Shown here piece after piece: positions 35,046 through 48,045 of a DNA stretch of 64,000 bases. The position numbers and the translations under genes are program-made. A model generated the notes under the pieces. The model saw only the letters and a list, made by a program, of their open reading frames with translations. It did no database searches and had not been told where the DNA came from. The stretch spans positions 48,372,706 to 48,436,705 of the forward strand of contig CM065299.1 in the NCBI GenBank assembly GCA_032871835.1, read 5' to 3'. Position 1 is the first letter of the stretch; each line of letters starts with the position of its first letter. Source of the stretch: Dipteronia dyeriana (taxonomy: Eukaryota > Streptophyta > Magnoliopsida > Sapindales > Sapindaceae).

Positions 35046-36957
35046 ACATATATATATATATATTAATTAATTATTCATCAACCAAATCACCGAGTTGCAG
35101 AAGAGACTTTGCGAAAAGCTGCATTGTAACTGCGATTTTATTTTTACGTAGCATTCTCCTTTGCTGTGTTGTGCTACCCCTAGCCCCCCAACAGTTGATA
35201 AAGTAGGTTTTATTCAAACAAGAGTGCTTTTAACATCGCATCCTTTTTCCTCCACTTTTTTAATGATTTGTTGAGTAGCCGGTTGAGGTATCTGATAGAA
35301 CGGTGAGCTAAACTGCAATGGTTGAATACTTCTGGTGAACCGAGCAGTTTTGATAAGTTGAGTAGTTCAACCAAACTAAACAGCTATGGCAAACCAAATA
35401 GGCTAACTCTTAGGTTTTCCAGCTTCGTTTGCCGGTTGTATGTGACAGAGTTATTTCTAAATAAACTTGGTGAGGCTGTGAAAGTGAAACATTATCAACT
35501 TTTAATTGCCGCACAAGTGGTCCTGATCGTCTGATTATATTGCCAACCATTTGAGCAACCTAGAGCCAGTGTGAGGTTTATATGAAGTCATTTTATGCTT
35601 TCGTCGGTCAATTTCTCACCATTTAGTTGATGTTTACTTTAATGTGATCACGGTTTGGATTCTTTATCGATATTTTAAACTCAAAAAGCCTGAGGGAAGC
35701 AAACTTTTCAGAGTTGAATCTGATGAACCACTCATGAATCCGAAGTCTAGTTGCTAAGCTTGCAAATTCTTCAGTTGTTATTGGTTTAGCTGATAACAGG
35801 TAGCTTATTTGACTCAGTTGATGATTGAATTGTGATGATTTCTACCATCATGGGTCCGATTTTCAACGCTCATCGAGGTAAACTTTTCTCTAAGTGTATC
35901 TCGTGTCCTTTTTATACCAAACTTTATTTACGAATTTGCTTGCTTACGTATCTCCTTACGCTGATACAACAGGTAATCCACCTCCTAACACCCTTTTGTT
36001 TTATCAGGCTTGCTAGTATCTTGGTGTTTTGTCTGTTTATGTTGTAGTCGTCGGGATTCTCTTGATTTTTATGGATGTGACCCATTGTAATAACTTCAAT
36101 AATATCTAACCTCTAGTCTTCGTTGATCTTTTTTCATATACCATGCCACCTTTTTTTTTTTACTAGAATCTTTGACGGATAAGATTTCATTTTTGGTCGA
36201 TAAGAAACTTTTGTCAATCAAATGCTCTTTTACCGACTGGATTTTATCTTTAGCTGATCAAGAACTCTAATCGACTAGGTTATATCTTTGGTAGTCCATA
36301 ATTATGGTCGACCAGAATCTTTGGCTGTGTAGGTTCTATCTTTGGCTGACATGAATATTTCACAGGTCGGAACTTTGGCCGAACAGGTTCTATCTTTGAC
36401 AACCGATAATGTGGTGTCATCTGGTAATTGAATGATGTGGTTACGGTTTGGAGTTTTGCCTACCTTTCTGATCAATATGCTTTTGGAAAGCAACCTTATG
36501 TGAGTCTAACTTGATAAACCTTTCACTATAAAAATTCTCAGCAAATGTTAGTCAAAGAAAGACATTTAATGATCGTTTTTACGAAGTGACCCTTACTTGG
36601 GTACTTTTTTTAAGCATTCGGGCTCCATTTAAAGTTCTAAAGTATAAATAATAAGATATGCTTGCTTATGTAATAAAAGATAACGCTAAGTTATAAAAGA
36701 ATTTTATTCACACGGCATATTAGATAAAGAGGAAAGCAGTTATATTTATTGGAGAGATCAAACCTGAATTGATGAAGGTACTTGTTAGCAATGTGAGGCC
36801 AATGCTACTCTTCCATCTCTGATAGGGTCACCGAGGTTATATGGTCTATTGTGTTTTGAAACCTGTAAGGGCATCGGGATGAAATTTGATTCCCGTGTAC
36901 CGAGGCAAGACTCGATACTTGAGCTAGTGTTTTAAACTTGTTTTCCATACTAAGCAT

Positions 36958-39395
36958 TGTTAGGATTATGCTCGATAGCAATAGTATAATAGTGTAATTA
37001 ACAATCTTTTTCATATGAATAAAGTGATTTCTAGTTTAACAAATCTTATAGCATTTATAGTTTCATTATTATAATTGTCAAAAGTAAATAATCATAAGGT
37101 CAAAAGACTATGAGAAAAGAAGAATTGTTCATACATCTAGATATGTATGAGGTAGACAAAATTCTTTAGTTAGTCTTGAATAATATTCACAACTTAAGAT
37201 AGAAGGTTGGGCGCCTTTATCCTGTTAAAGTTGTAGATTCTTTTGCTAGCATTTGAGTGGGATCAAATGTGTTATGATGAGTCTAAAATCATCAAAGTGT
37301 GGTGTCTTTGGGCAAAAGAATCTAGTGCACTGAGTGCATTGAATAGGATCAAAATGAAAAACTTTATCTAGAACTGTCAATGGATAAAAGTTTTCATTTG
37401 AAGACAATCGGAGAGTCTATCTCAATTCTGAGATAAATGATGGACTTATGGTTACAAGTGTTATCATTTGAGCTATCAATGAGTACGATTATATAGCATA
37501 GTCTATCCTCGATAGTTTGGTGGTATTCATTTGTTAATCGATAGTGGACTTCATTTATAGATATGGAACTCGTGGCTCCATTTATTGAATGAGAGTAGAA
37601 TACCATCATATGGATGTTTTGAGGTATTGGATATTAAATCTTAACGTTAAGTTTTCAATAGTGTCTATTGAAACATGGCTTCTGGACAAGTCAAAATATC
37701 CAAGTTCAAAATGTGGTCATATGAGTAAATATGGTAACTTGGAGAGCTATAGGCAGTCTATGAGCTCTTGGCGATTACTGGTATTCTTCACGAGGTACAC
37801 TTTCTCAATAAGGTTGTCTAGGGTACGAATGAGTAACATCAACTTATTCTATCTTTATCTAAGAGTTCAATTTTAGTTCTTTAGTGGAATGAACTAAAAT
37901 TAAATAGATCAGACCTAAGTGAATCATCTGTTGATTGTGATTAGGTTGTGTCTATTGGAGCTTAAATTTAGATAGCCTGCCAAGATCCCCAATCCACACG
38001 AACTTGCATGGATCACTTGATATATTCTACCGGACTAATAGGGGTCCATCTAGAATTGTAATAAGGCATGTGAACATATGTGGACTTTTTCATTAAGGTC
38101 CAATGTATTTAATAAAATGAGAAAAATAATATATGGCCTTAATACTATGTATGCGCGACAATGGCTATGGATATTAGCTTTAATATATTATATTATTTTA
38201 TTATTTAATTAAATGGCAATTAATTAATTTTTTGATTTATTAATTATTTAATTAAAGGTCAAAATCTTTTCCTATTAGGAGATGGTCTCCTAAAACTATA
38301 CTATTGTTGGTAGTATAGTTAATGTTAAAGACTATATTTGATAAGTAGATAAATAAAAGGAGTTATTTATCTAATAAAATTAGGAAGTCTTTAATATGGT
38401 TACAAACACACTATTTAGTAGGATTAGGAGTCTTGGTGTAGGAAAGAATTCTTTTTGGAAAAGGATTCTTGGTCACCAAGTAAAACTACTTAGTGGTAGA
38501 GTTCTTATTTGAAAAGGATTCATAACCACCAAGTTAATCTACCTAAGGATAGGATTCTTGTTTATCAAGTAATCCTTCTTAGGAAAGATTGAACTCTCCT
38601 AACCTATGTAAAAGACCAAAATTTCGTCCAACACAATATAGTTATAGGAGTAGTTAGTTTTCTTTTTAGATAAGGATTCTAACTACCAAATAAATCCACC
38701 TAAGGAAAGGATTCTTGCCAACCAAGTGAATCCTTCTTAGGAAAGGATTTATGAACCTATATATATGTGTGAATAATTTCGGTCATGACTAAGGTATTAG
38801 AGAGGAATTTCGGCCAATCTTTATTTAAGAAAGAAAAAGTTTCGGCCATCATAGGAATTTTGAGGGAGAAAAATCTGTTTTTACTATAGACAAAATTCGA
38901 TCATCTCTAATCAATAGTGTGTGAATTCGGCCAAGTAGAGAAAAAAGGGGAACATTTTTGTATTCGATAGTATACTAATATCCTTTACATCAAAAGGGTT
39001 TTGTGTACAACATCGAATCAAGGTTCACGCGAGTTACAATCAAATTGATTGATAATTCACAAGTGACCGAACGTTATTGGATTTTTATCTTGGAGGATAT
39101 TTGTAACTAACAAAGAAAAGATATTTGCTTTGTCTCCATCCTCAGGAATACAATTTAAAGGAAGGGAGCCCACACTCCTAGGTGATTCACATTCGTGATT
39201 GGATTGGAAGATCTTGCGGAATCAATTCGGCGCTTGTTCAATCGTCACGCGAAAAAGGTACGATAATTTTATATACATCAATTAATCTAGGGTTAAGGTT
39301 CTCGTTGCATAAAAGGGAATTTTTTTTTTATACGCAAACCCTAATCTCATTTTTTATCATGCTTCCATTGCGTTTCTAAGCCGTTTTTCCCTACA
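36958..39395 (+). repeat. 5' LTR of element D
   Basis: The LTR is 2438 bp, from TGTTAGGATTATGCTCG to CCCTACA. Confidence 0.94.
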
Positions 39396-39397
39396 AT

Positions 39398-39414
39398 TGG
39401 TATCAGAGCCAGGT
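39398..39414 (+). other. Primer binding site of element D
   Basis: TGGTATCAGAGCCAGGT is the closest of the three Copia sites to the usual initiator-Met primer site, two bases after the LTR. Confidence 0.92.
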
Positions 39415-40739
39415 TGTACCCTTGATTAATTGATGTATGTGTTCGTGAATAGTTTTCTTTTATTGTACATATGCATGTTTTAGGACGAAATGGCACTCTA
39501 GGTATTCGCACATATATTTACATTGGAATGTATGGATATATATGTGTTTTATATGTGGATTGTTATTGCTCAATTTTGGTCCTAGAATTTCAATGTAATT
39601 TTGTTTTGGGAATGTAACAAGAAGGGTGGTCTATTATCACCATAATTTCATTCTTGGTAGTTGCTAAGTTTTTTTTTTATTTTTGTTGTTGTAATAATAA
39701 AAAAAAAACTGCAGTATTTTGTAATATAAATTCTTCTATAATACATTCAAGTTTCAAAGACTCGAAGGTTTGAAGAATTAGGAGTAACCGGAACAAGTTA
39801 GGGATCGTGCGAGCCGTAACAACGAATGTGCGTGCAAAGAGCGCGCAGCCACATTTGTTGTGGCATGGGCTGCGCACGGCAGCCTTTGTGGTAGCCATGG
39901 GCTTGTGACATGCGCACACCCATTGGTAATGGCAATGGGTTCGCACGCCCATTGGAGGTAGTCGAGGGAGTCCGAACGACGAAGGTTGCGTGAAGACTTG
40001 TTCGCCAAGAAAGAAGTTCTTGTATTCCAAGATATATGTAATTTACTTCTTTTTCTAGGATGGACCAAAATTGTAGCTATTTATATTTTTGTAAATATTA
40101 CAATGTTTGTCATTGTTTGATAACATGTCATATAGAATAGGAGTGCCACTCATATATCTCTTTTGGTATGAACATGCATTGAATGGTTTAAGTATCTAAA
40201 TTGGCATCTAGATAACTTGGTAAATCATTCTTTGGAATTCGATCACACGCCTTAAACAATTGAGTGGGAGAAGGTGTTTTGGAACACCTACGGCCTCCAA
40301 GTTTAGTTGAGCTTTATGTTTCGTGAATAACCTCCCAAGAGGTATTCATGAATGGAATTTAGCAAGATACTTTCTTACAAGGATAGACTAGACAATTAGC
40401 CCAAACGATACCTACTCCCAAAGGAGGGATATTCGTGAGGGATTCTATTGAAGATCGATAACTTGGTAACACACTCAATGTGAATTTATTAATATCCTCC
40501 CAAGAGTTCTTGTTAATAAAATCACAAGGCTAAAATTGAAAATGTTGGTTGTTATGTTAACAATTAGGTGGGAACTAGTCCAACTAGTAAATATTGCGAA
40601 CTCCCAAAGGAGGCGCGACATTTATGGGTGTTGGATCACCGTTGATTTTTACGATTGAATTATTTTATTTAATATAAATATTCAAAAGTGATTAATCATG
40701 ATTATTTACTTATATAATTTTTGTTATTGTTCAGAAATC
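39415..40739 (+). other. Leader of element D with conserved hairpin
   Basis: This 1.3-kb untranslated leader is colinear with that of B. The hairpin arms GGGCTGC (39867-39873) and GCAGCCT (39879-39885) surround loop GCACG; the last pair would be G-U. Minus-strand frames of 96-117 aa here are not genes. Confidence 0.8.
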
Positions 40740-42986
40740 ATGACCCCATCCCTAATCAACATCCTTAAAGACAATACTTTAACTGGTGATAATTATGTCA
40801 CATGGAAAAGGAAAATTGGGCTACTATTGCAATCTGAAAAGCATAAGTTCGTTCTGTGCACTCCTAAACCACCTACTCCTACTAATGAATCTACTCAGGA
40901 GCAAAGAGATGAGTATAAGCAGTGGGAGTCTTCTGATGAGATGACTAAATGATACATTATGGCCACCATCTCCGACGTGTTACAACAGCAACATGAAGGA
41001 ATGGAGACTGCTGCCGATATAATGATGTCTCTAGAGGAGATGTTTGCTATGAGGTCTAGGACGACTAAGAGAGAGGTAGTGACTGCTTTTATGAATCTTA
41101 GGATGAAACCCGGACAGGCTGTGAAAGATCACATGATGAAAGTGATAGCACATCTCAACATTGCTGAACTGAATGGCGCTGAGATAGATGGTGAGACCAA
41201 AATTGACATGATTATCAACTCACTGTCGGATTCCTTTGATCAATTCAAGTTCGACTACACCTTGAATAATAAGGAATACACCTTGCAAGGCCTGATGCAA
41301 GATGTTCAAAGTGCGGAAAAGATCCTTGTGAAAGGCAAAGGTCAAGAGATTCATACCGTAGGTAAAGTTGCTACTGTTAAGACCGGTAAGAAGGTCAAGA
41401 AACAACAGAAGAAAAAGCAACTAGAACCTACAAAGAAGGAGACAAAGAAAGTAACCAAGATCAAAGGAAAGTGTTTCCTTTGTGGTGAAAAGGGACATTG
41501 GAAAAGAAATTGTCCAAAGTCTCAAGGAAAGGAAGAAGGTAATATTAATTATCTTGAAACATGTTTTTTGTCGGATTCTATGGATTCTTGGATCATAGAC
41601 TCCGGAGCCACTAATCATGTTTGTTTTTCCTTACAGGGGTTCAAGGAAATGAGAAGGCTTAAAGAGAACGAATTCAACTTGCGTGTAAGCAATGGAGCGT
41701 TGGTGTCCGCTAGTGCAATGGGAGATATTAGAATTAGTTTAGATTCTTTAAGGCATTTAGATTTAATAGACGTTTATTATGAACCTCAATTCAAGAGGAA
41801 TTTAATTTCGGTTTCTTGTTTAAATAAATTTGGTTATTCGGTTACTTTTAATAAAACCTTTATTATTAGTAAGAATGATAAAATTATTTGCAAAGGTACA
41901 TTAGAAAACGGTTTATTCTATTTGCATGGAAATATCTCTCACTTGTTAGACACGGAATCAATGGAACCTAATCATAAAAGAGTAAAATTATCAAAAGATG
42001 AAACCTACCTGTGGCATTTGCGCCTAGGTCATATTAACCTTAATAGGATTAATAGATTGGTATGTGACAGACCTCTAAGTGACTTAAAGGTTGATGATCT
42101 ACCAACTTGTGAATCTTGTTTTGAAGGTAAAATGACCAAAAGGTCGTTTACGACCAAAGGCGCAAGAGCCATCGAATGTTTAGGATTGATACACACTGAT
42201 GTGTGTGGACCTATGAGCATTCAAGCTAGAGGTGGATATGAGTACTTCATCACTTTCACGGATGATCACTCAAGATTTGGCCATGTGTATCTCATGAGAC
42301 ATAAGTCGAATGCTTTTGATATGTTCAAAGCATTTAAAGCTGAAGTGGAAAATCAGCTTGAGAAACTTATAAAAATCTTGAGGTCTGATCGTGGTAGAGA
42401 ATATCTATCTGGTGAGTTTCAGCAATATCTTATTGATAATGGAATAATTTCTCATTTTTCTGCACCAGGTACACCACAACAAAATGGGGTGGTAAAAGGG
42501 AGAAATAGAACTCTTTTGGATATGGTTAGGTCTATGTTGAGTTATTCAACGCTCCATAGTTCTTTTTTGGGATATGCTTTACAAACTGCCATGTATATTC
42601 TAAACGATGTATCATCTAAGTCGGTTCCTAAAATACCGCATTAGTTATGGACTGGGCGAAAGCCTAGTTTACAACACTTAAGGATATTTGGATGTTCTGC
42701 GCATATGTTAAAAGGAAAGACAGATAAGATGGAGTCCCGTTCAGAAACATGCATATTTGTAGGGTATCCAAAAGGAACAAAAGGATATTATTTTTATAGT
42801 CCTTCAGATCTTAAAGTATTTGTTTTGACAAATGCCAAATTTCTAGAAAAGGACTATATGAATAATTTTGTGCCTAAAAGTAGAATTGTCCTAAATGAGC
42901 TTTTAGGAGATACAATTCCACAAGAGGTTTTGCAACCAAGCCCAATTGTAAGTTCCGTACCAACACAAGATCAACAATCTACCATA
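40740..42986 (+). pseudogene. Copia gag-protease-integrase polyprotein (element D), best preserved copy
   Basis: One reading frame runs through the whole interval with two nonsense codons, TGA at 40950 and TAG at 42642. In order it has gag (from ATG 40740, MTPSLINILKDN; core SLEEMFAMRSRTTKRE), a zinc knuckle CFLCGEKGHWKRNC (C-X2-C-X4-H-X4-C, about 41470-41512), the protease motif WIIDSGATNHVC (about 41584-41620), the integrase zinc region ending LPTCESCFEGK, and the integrase core with THTDVCGP-like, FTDDHS and RSDRGREYL motifs. The Glu expected in NGVAE is Lys here (NGVVKGRN), so integrase would be inactive. The frame continues to DQQSTI and stops at the deletion junction, so RT and RNase H are absent. 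It would need another element's enzymes to move. Confidence 0.92.
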
Positions 42987-42987
42987 A

Positions 42988-43087
42988 AAGGTTCTCGTTG
43001 CATAAAAGGGAATTTTTTTTTATACGCAAACCCTAATCTCGTTTTTTCTCACGCTTCCGTTGCGTTTCTAAACCTTTTTTCCCTACA
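42988..43087 (+). repeat. 3' LTR remnant of element D
   Basis: The last 100 bp of the LTR (matches 39296-39395), from AAGGTTCTCGTTGCATAAAA to CCCTACA, lie directly before the AGCAT target duplication. Confidence 0.93.
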
Positions 43088-45029
43088 AGCATGTGAGTAG
43101 TGTTCGGACAAGTAATAATAGTCATGTACTTAGTCATACCAAATGTTTGGAAGCAATTAACTCATACATGGTACTAATAATGATTAGTATCAAAATTCGA
43201 CACCAGTTAGTCTATGATAGATAACATGCATGTAAGATATATAAAGGTTTTCAGACATACAAAAAATCATGCATTACATGTTTATAGACTTTGTGCACGC
43301 ATATTATGCATTGCGTATGAGAGAAACAAGCATAGATTGTGTTGTTTCTTAACAAATTAGCACCAAATTTATGGTACTTTTTTTTAAAAAAAATTACTAT
43401 GCCATTATACTAAACTATAAACTGAGATACGATATGATGTTAATAAATAACATAATAAATAAGCGAAAACGAATCTCCATGTTCAGATGATTTTGACAGT
43501 GTCATTAAACGCTTTCGAAAGTGCTTCTTATCAAGGTCAAAGTCTTTATTAATTCATTTAACAACACTTATTCGAAAGATATTATGAAAGACTATAATTA
43601 TTTTCAAACAATATATATATAACATATCATAACACTATTAACTAAATAGAATCAGTTTTATTGCGATATTTATATAATTTAAACGTTTGCCCAAAACAAT
43701 TTTATGCTAAACAAGTAATGTACATCGTGAGTGTTTTAATTTTTGTTAGACAATAAATATTCAATCATTATAAATGAATATGTATTCTCTATTTGCATAA
43801 TCATTAATGAAATCATAAAATTAAACTTATGTGTAAATTGGCTTACCATGACCACTTATCGAACTTGGAGTCTAGTAGCTTTATTCTTGGATCCTTCGAA
43901 GTTGAATTGATGAAGAGCTAAGTGAGTTTAATTGAGAATTGACATTGGGTGTTCTATACCAAGATAGGCTCGATTTCTAACACTTGTTATGGTAAACTTG
44001 TCTTGAGACCCCTTTGTTACGCCGAACTGCAATGTTTTGAAGAACGTCAAATAATCCTCGAGATGAACTGCATTATAAATAACACCTCCTTGGAAATCTT
44101 TGTGTCTAGTTTACAGCAAAATTCACAGCTCGTGATTTTGTGCTTTTTAGTGATAGTTATCTATATTTTAGCGTCTGGTTGTCGAGATATAAAATCTTTT
44201 GTGAATCACTTTTATCAATGTTTCAGGAGCCATAAAATACTCCACAAGTTGAACCAGATTTCGAGCCTTATATTTCCAAAAAGCTTTGGATGTCTAGTTC
44301 TTAATGACTTTTATAGATTGTGATTTTGACTTCTGTAGAGGGAGATATACCACTTTAGAGTTCACTATTCAAATCAGAAATCTGTCCATAATCTGTTTTC
44401 TTCAATATTCCGGGAGCAACCAAACATTGCTCAAATTAAACTAGGCTATGAACCATAGATTCCTAGAAAGCCTTTCATGTATAGTTTCCATCAGTTCTTA
44501 TGGTTTGAAAATTAAAATTCGGTGGAGGAAGATAAGACTGCTTTAGTGATCGATGGTCAGATCAGGAAATCCTCTACGAGTTGCTTGCTTCAGTGTTGCG
44601 GCGGGCACCGAAAATTGCATGAACTGAACTAGGTTACAGACCTTATATTCTAGGAAAGGTCTGGAGGTCTAGTTTTTGGTGGTTTTTACAGTTCATAATT
44701 TTGAGTTTTTCAGAGGGAGTTATACTCACTTTAGTGCCTGAAGGTTAGAAGTTCCATAACTTGCGACGATTTTTGTATTGTAAGTTATCGGAATGGGAAA
44801 ACAATTCCTCAGATAGATTATGGGCACCTTGAAGCTTTGTGGAAACTGCTCTTTCAATTTCCTACCTCTAAATTCTATCGCGACCGTGCCTTCTACTGTG
44901 GGAAATGCTTATGATCCACCCCTAGCATTCCAAACGTCGTTTGCTGAAGTGTTTCAGATGTAGGATCCATATAGAAATTCTTTTTGTGGTCTATTCATGA
45001 GGGTTCCTCGAAGTTGAGGTTATTGATTT
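43088..45029. other. Non-coding region with ~185-bp degenerate repeat
   Basis: AT-rich sequence flanking D, with no recognised gene. From about 44010 to 44900 it consists of diverged tandem units (listed separately). It ends at about 45029, where the truncated 3' LTR of element F begins. The 124-aa frame at 43949-44323 spans repeat units and has no known domain. Confidence 0.6.
44010..44900. repeat. Degenerate tandem repeat, unit about 185 bp
   Basis: Four to five units can be lined up by eye. Recurring landmarks in order are: a CTGTCCATAA-like start, CGGGAGC, GAACTAGGTTA, CCTTATATTCCTAGAAAG, GTCTAGTTT, and AGAGGGAGATATAC followed by ACTTTAG. The clearest units begin near 44210, 44393 and 44575. 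Units are diverged, with many indels. Confidence 0.65.
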
Positions 45030-46288
45030 AAACCGAAAGTAACCAAGAGATTGATGTTGATTGATTTAAACTAAAACTAAACTAAATTAAAACTAAGAAA
45101 ACAATTGAAAAGATTGGGTTGTGGTCAAGGGTGAGACAACACTAGGTCATCAATGATCCCTAATTATAAACACTCAATGCATGGATTAATTTGTAAAAAG
45201 ATTCAATCAATTCAAGGGTTTATTCTTTATCTTTAATATGACTATTACCATATGATCGTGGGATGAGTCAAGAATTCCCAACCACTATTCACCCTTGGTC
45301 TATGGTGTGAACAATGATCGGAAAACCTTTATGCGTAAGAAATAAAAACCAAATTCTATACTTTGCTTGGTCTATGCTAAAGATAAAATTCATTCGTTCA
45401 AAAGAGCATTAATCAAGGTTAGGTTTGGCGTATACTCTAACCCTAATTCTCAGATAATCTTAACCCTAAAATAATGCCAAATAATTATTTACCCTTGGTC
45501 TATGGTGTGAATAAATATTAAAACTAATGAGAGTCAAACAATTAAGAATAATGAACAAATCAAGAATTGAGTTGATGAAATAATATTATTAATCCAAACA
45601 TGAGCATTCACAAAAGGTTCACATTGATTCCCTAGTTATGGATTTAGTTACACATTATGAAAATAGAAGGAAAAGAGAAAGAAAAGATAAAACTCATTGA
45701 GGCCTCAAACGGATTCTTCAAATCTTCAATGATGAATTCTTCTTCATCTTCAAATCTTTGAATGTGTAACGATGGATGAAAAATTGTTATGTGATGTATG
45801 GTGATGGTATGGTGGTTGACTGGTAATAGGCGGCTTCTTTTCCCCAATCGAAAAACATCTATATATAGATTTTTTTTTTAAAAAAATAGGGTTCAGAATT
45901 CCCAAGACACCAAGGATTCGCACGACCGCTCCCTAAGCCGTGGCTCAGACAACTTTCCCAGACCGCGGTGTGCTCTCTGTGAAGTTTTGCGGTGTAGACC
46001 GCTCTGGAGACAAGGCCTTGACAGCAGTACAGACCGCGGTTGTTGAACATGATACGGCTGTGATTCTCCGCTCTTTAGACCACGGTGAAGGCATTGCTTG
46101 GGCAGAGACCTTCACAGCGGTAATGGACAAAATTATTCATTTTGCTTCAAATCTTCCAAACACAACATTAAAATCCAGTGTCCTGAAACATGCTCAATCA
46201 TACAAATTAAATACCTAAAAATGCTCAAGAAACAAGCAATTGATAGGCTGAAAGGGGATTAAAAACATATACAAATAATGATCGATCA
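45030..46288 (-). repeat. 3' LTR of element F, truncated
   Basis: It matches 55165-56433 of the 5' LTR; about 9 differences were counted in one 140-base stretch. The last ~140 bp of the LTR are missing at the left end. It contains a CCGCGG cluster (45905-46140) and, downstream on the minus strand, a TATA-type TATATATA at about 45860-45867. Confidence 0.88.
45860..46140 (-). promoter_or_regulatory. LTR promoter of F: CCGCGGT cluster and TATA
   Basis: Two exact CCGCGG sites plus near matches (for example GACCACGGTG and ACAGCGGTAA) are followed on the minus strand by TATATATA. The 5' LTR has the same order. Confidence 0.6.
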
Positions 46289-46304
46289 AATACCCCCAAA
46301 CCTA
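46289..46304 (-). other. Polypurine tract of element F
   Basis: On the minus strand TAGGTTTGGGGGTATT directly precedes the 3' LTR start TGATCGATCA. Two similar tracts lie inside the element. Confidence 0.8.
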
Positions 46305-48045
46305 TCTTTTGCTAGTCCTCAAGCAAAACTAAAAGTAAAAACTAAACCTAAACCTAAAAAGAAAAATTCCTGACTAAATAAGCCACTTTCGTAGGGAACA
46401 CGATAGCATTGAGTGTATGCTACAAGTCTTATAAGAAAAATACCAATCGTTTAAAATGCATTTGAACTGTGCCCAAATCGAAACAATACATGCAAAAGCC
46501 AGTAAGTAAAGACTAAAGTTAAGTCACAAAAACTTGATGGCATTACTCAATTTGTTTTAACGAAAAACCCATTCTCAAGACGTTCAAGTTTCAAAGTCAC
46601 ATTCGCTAAACAACATAGATGTAATTCTCCTTAACTCTAATTCTCACAGGATGTCACTCATTAATTTCACACAGAACCTAGGCAAATACACTCAACAAAT
46701 ATATGCAAATGGAATTTATGCACAAGAAATTTCAAGATATAATCACATATGAATAAATGATAGAAAGAACGCATGATTTCATACAAAAGATCTCACGAAA
46801 GAATTAAGCATTATGAATAAGATAGACACATTATATTCACTTATACTTACATAGTAAGGATAACCAGTGGATCAGTTAGACTTTAATTAAGGTTGTAATG
46901 GGGCCATGGGTGAAGGTCAATAAAGAATGGGAAAATAGGGATTCAAAAACCTAGGATCATACTATGAGGGTCTTCAATAACTTTACGGCTTCGTATAGAA
47001 CTCTTAATCCTCATCACAAATGAAATATTCATTTCTTATTAATGTCCTATTTTTCAAAAGTTCACCATTCTAATTTACTCATATGTACTCATTAAACTCT
47101 ACTTTCTGATTCTCATACCCCTCTTTTTTATTTCTTTTTCTTTTTATATATATATTTTACATTTTTTTTAATGAGAATCAGAAGATTACATGTATATGGA
47201 AATCATAATATCAACTTACTTTTTGGATTGAATGCAGCTATTTTCCTTCATTGGCCTCTGATCGAAATATACATAAATCATGTGCAAAAAATAAAACATC
47301 TTCTTCACATTCTCAATGTATGATCCCAAGCTATAAGGTATGGCTAAATTATGGTTTATTGGGTTACGGTTAATGTGGTGAAGAAAGAAAAAGGCTTAAT
47401 CATTGTGTGGTTTCAAAATTGGCAATGGCGCACACAACATACGGGTAGGAAATATTTATGGCCTTTTAAGTAGTTTTAAGCACACATAGTCTAATCATCA
47501 CTTCCACTGATTCGACTTACTCGAGATCAAAATAAATATGTGACTTCTTTTTAATGATGAAAGTTCTATAATGCTCAATATATACCCTATAGAGATCAAA
47601 TCTAAATGCTAAGAACCTACTGAGTGTTTAGGAGTAGAAACAAAAGAACCCTCTATAATTATATTTATGTACGCTTTTTGGCTTGGTGAACTCACAAGGG
47701 TAGTCTCCACTATTAATCATGGCAATTCAACTAAGCTTCCTATCCACTATCACATCAAGAGTATGTCATAAATTTTGAAAAATGCAGTGCATTACTCTAA
47801 GTGGCAAGAAGTTAGTGTAAACTCAGTGATTGATGCATATTATCTCAAGAGCACAGATCAAAACATAATATCATGGATCACATCACCCCCAAACCTAAAC
47901 TCAACATTGCCCACAATGGTGACAAGCGAGAAAAGAAAGGAACGGAAAAAGAATTAAATAAAAATATTGCTAAATATTGCTAAATTCTAAATATTCAAAA
48001 AGAAAATTAAAACAAGAAAAAGAAAGAAAGAAAGATGCATATCCT
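46305..48045 (-). other. 3' untranslated region of F
   Basis: No coding sequence was recognised between the env-like ORF and the polypurine tract. A second tract, GTTTAGGTTTGGGGGT on the minus strand, lies at 47885-47900. Confidence 0.7.

Larger units (their letters stand above)
32317..36957. other. Non-coding AT-rich region with hairpin repeats, probably old retrotransposon debris
   Basis: No convincing gene was found in this 4.6 kb. Short repeats with the core TATCTTATTAAC, also found in the 3' region of element C, are frequent. The phrases ACCGAGTA and GAGTATCT recur at 32340-33190, and GATC-armed hairpins form two arrays (below). A short (TA)n lies near 35047. The likeness to the tail of C suggests a decayed Tat-type 3' region, but I could not align it fully. 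Frames at 33800-34132 and 35832-36047 show no domain. Confidence 0.55.
36958..43087 (+). mobile_element. Copia element D with internal deletion
   Basis: This plus-strand member of the same Copia family has a perfect 5-bp target duplication AGCAT (36953-36957 and 43088-43092). It has a full 5' LTR, primer site, leader and gag-PR-IN. Sequence from the end of integrase through RT, RNase H, the polypurine tract and all but the last 100 bp of the 3' LTR is missing. The intact outer duplication shows that the deletion is internal to the element. Confidence 0.95.

Noticed and set aside
39677..40068. Overlapping minus-strand frames of 117 and 96 aa in the D leader
   Set aside because: They are antisense to the leader and composed of the GC-rich hairpin patch; no equivalent frame of that length is kept in B.
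43949..44323. 124-aa frame
   Set aside because: It spans two units of the degenerate 185-bp repeat and has no similarity I recognise.
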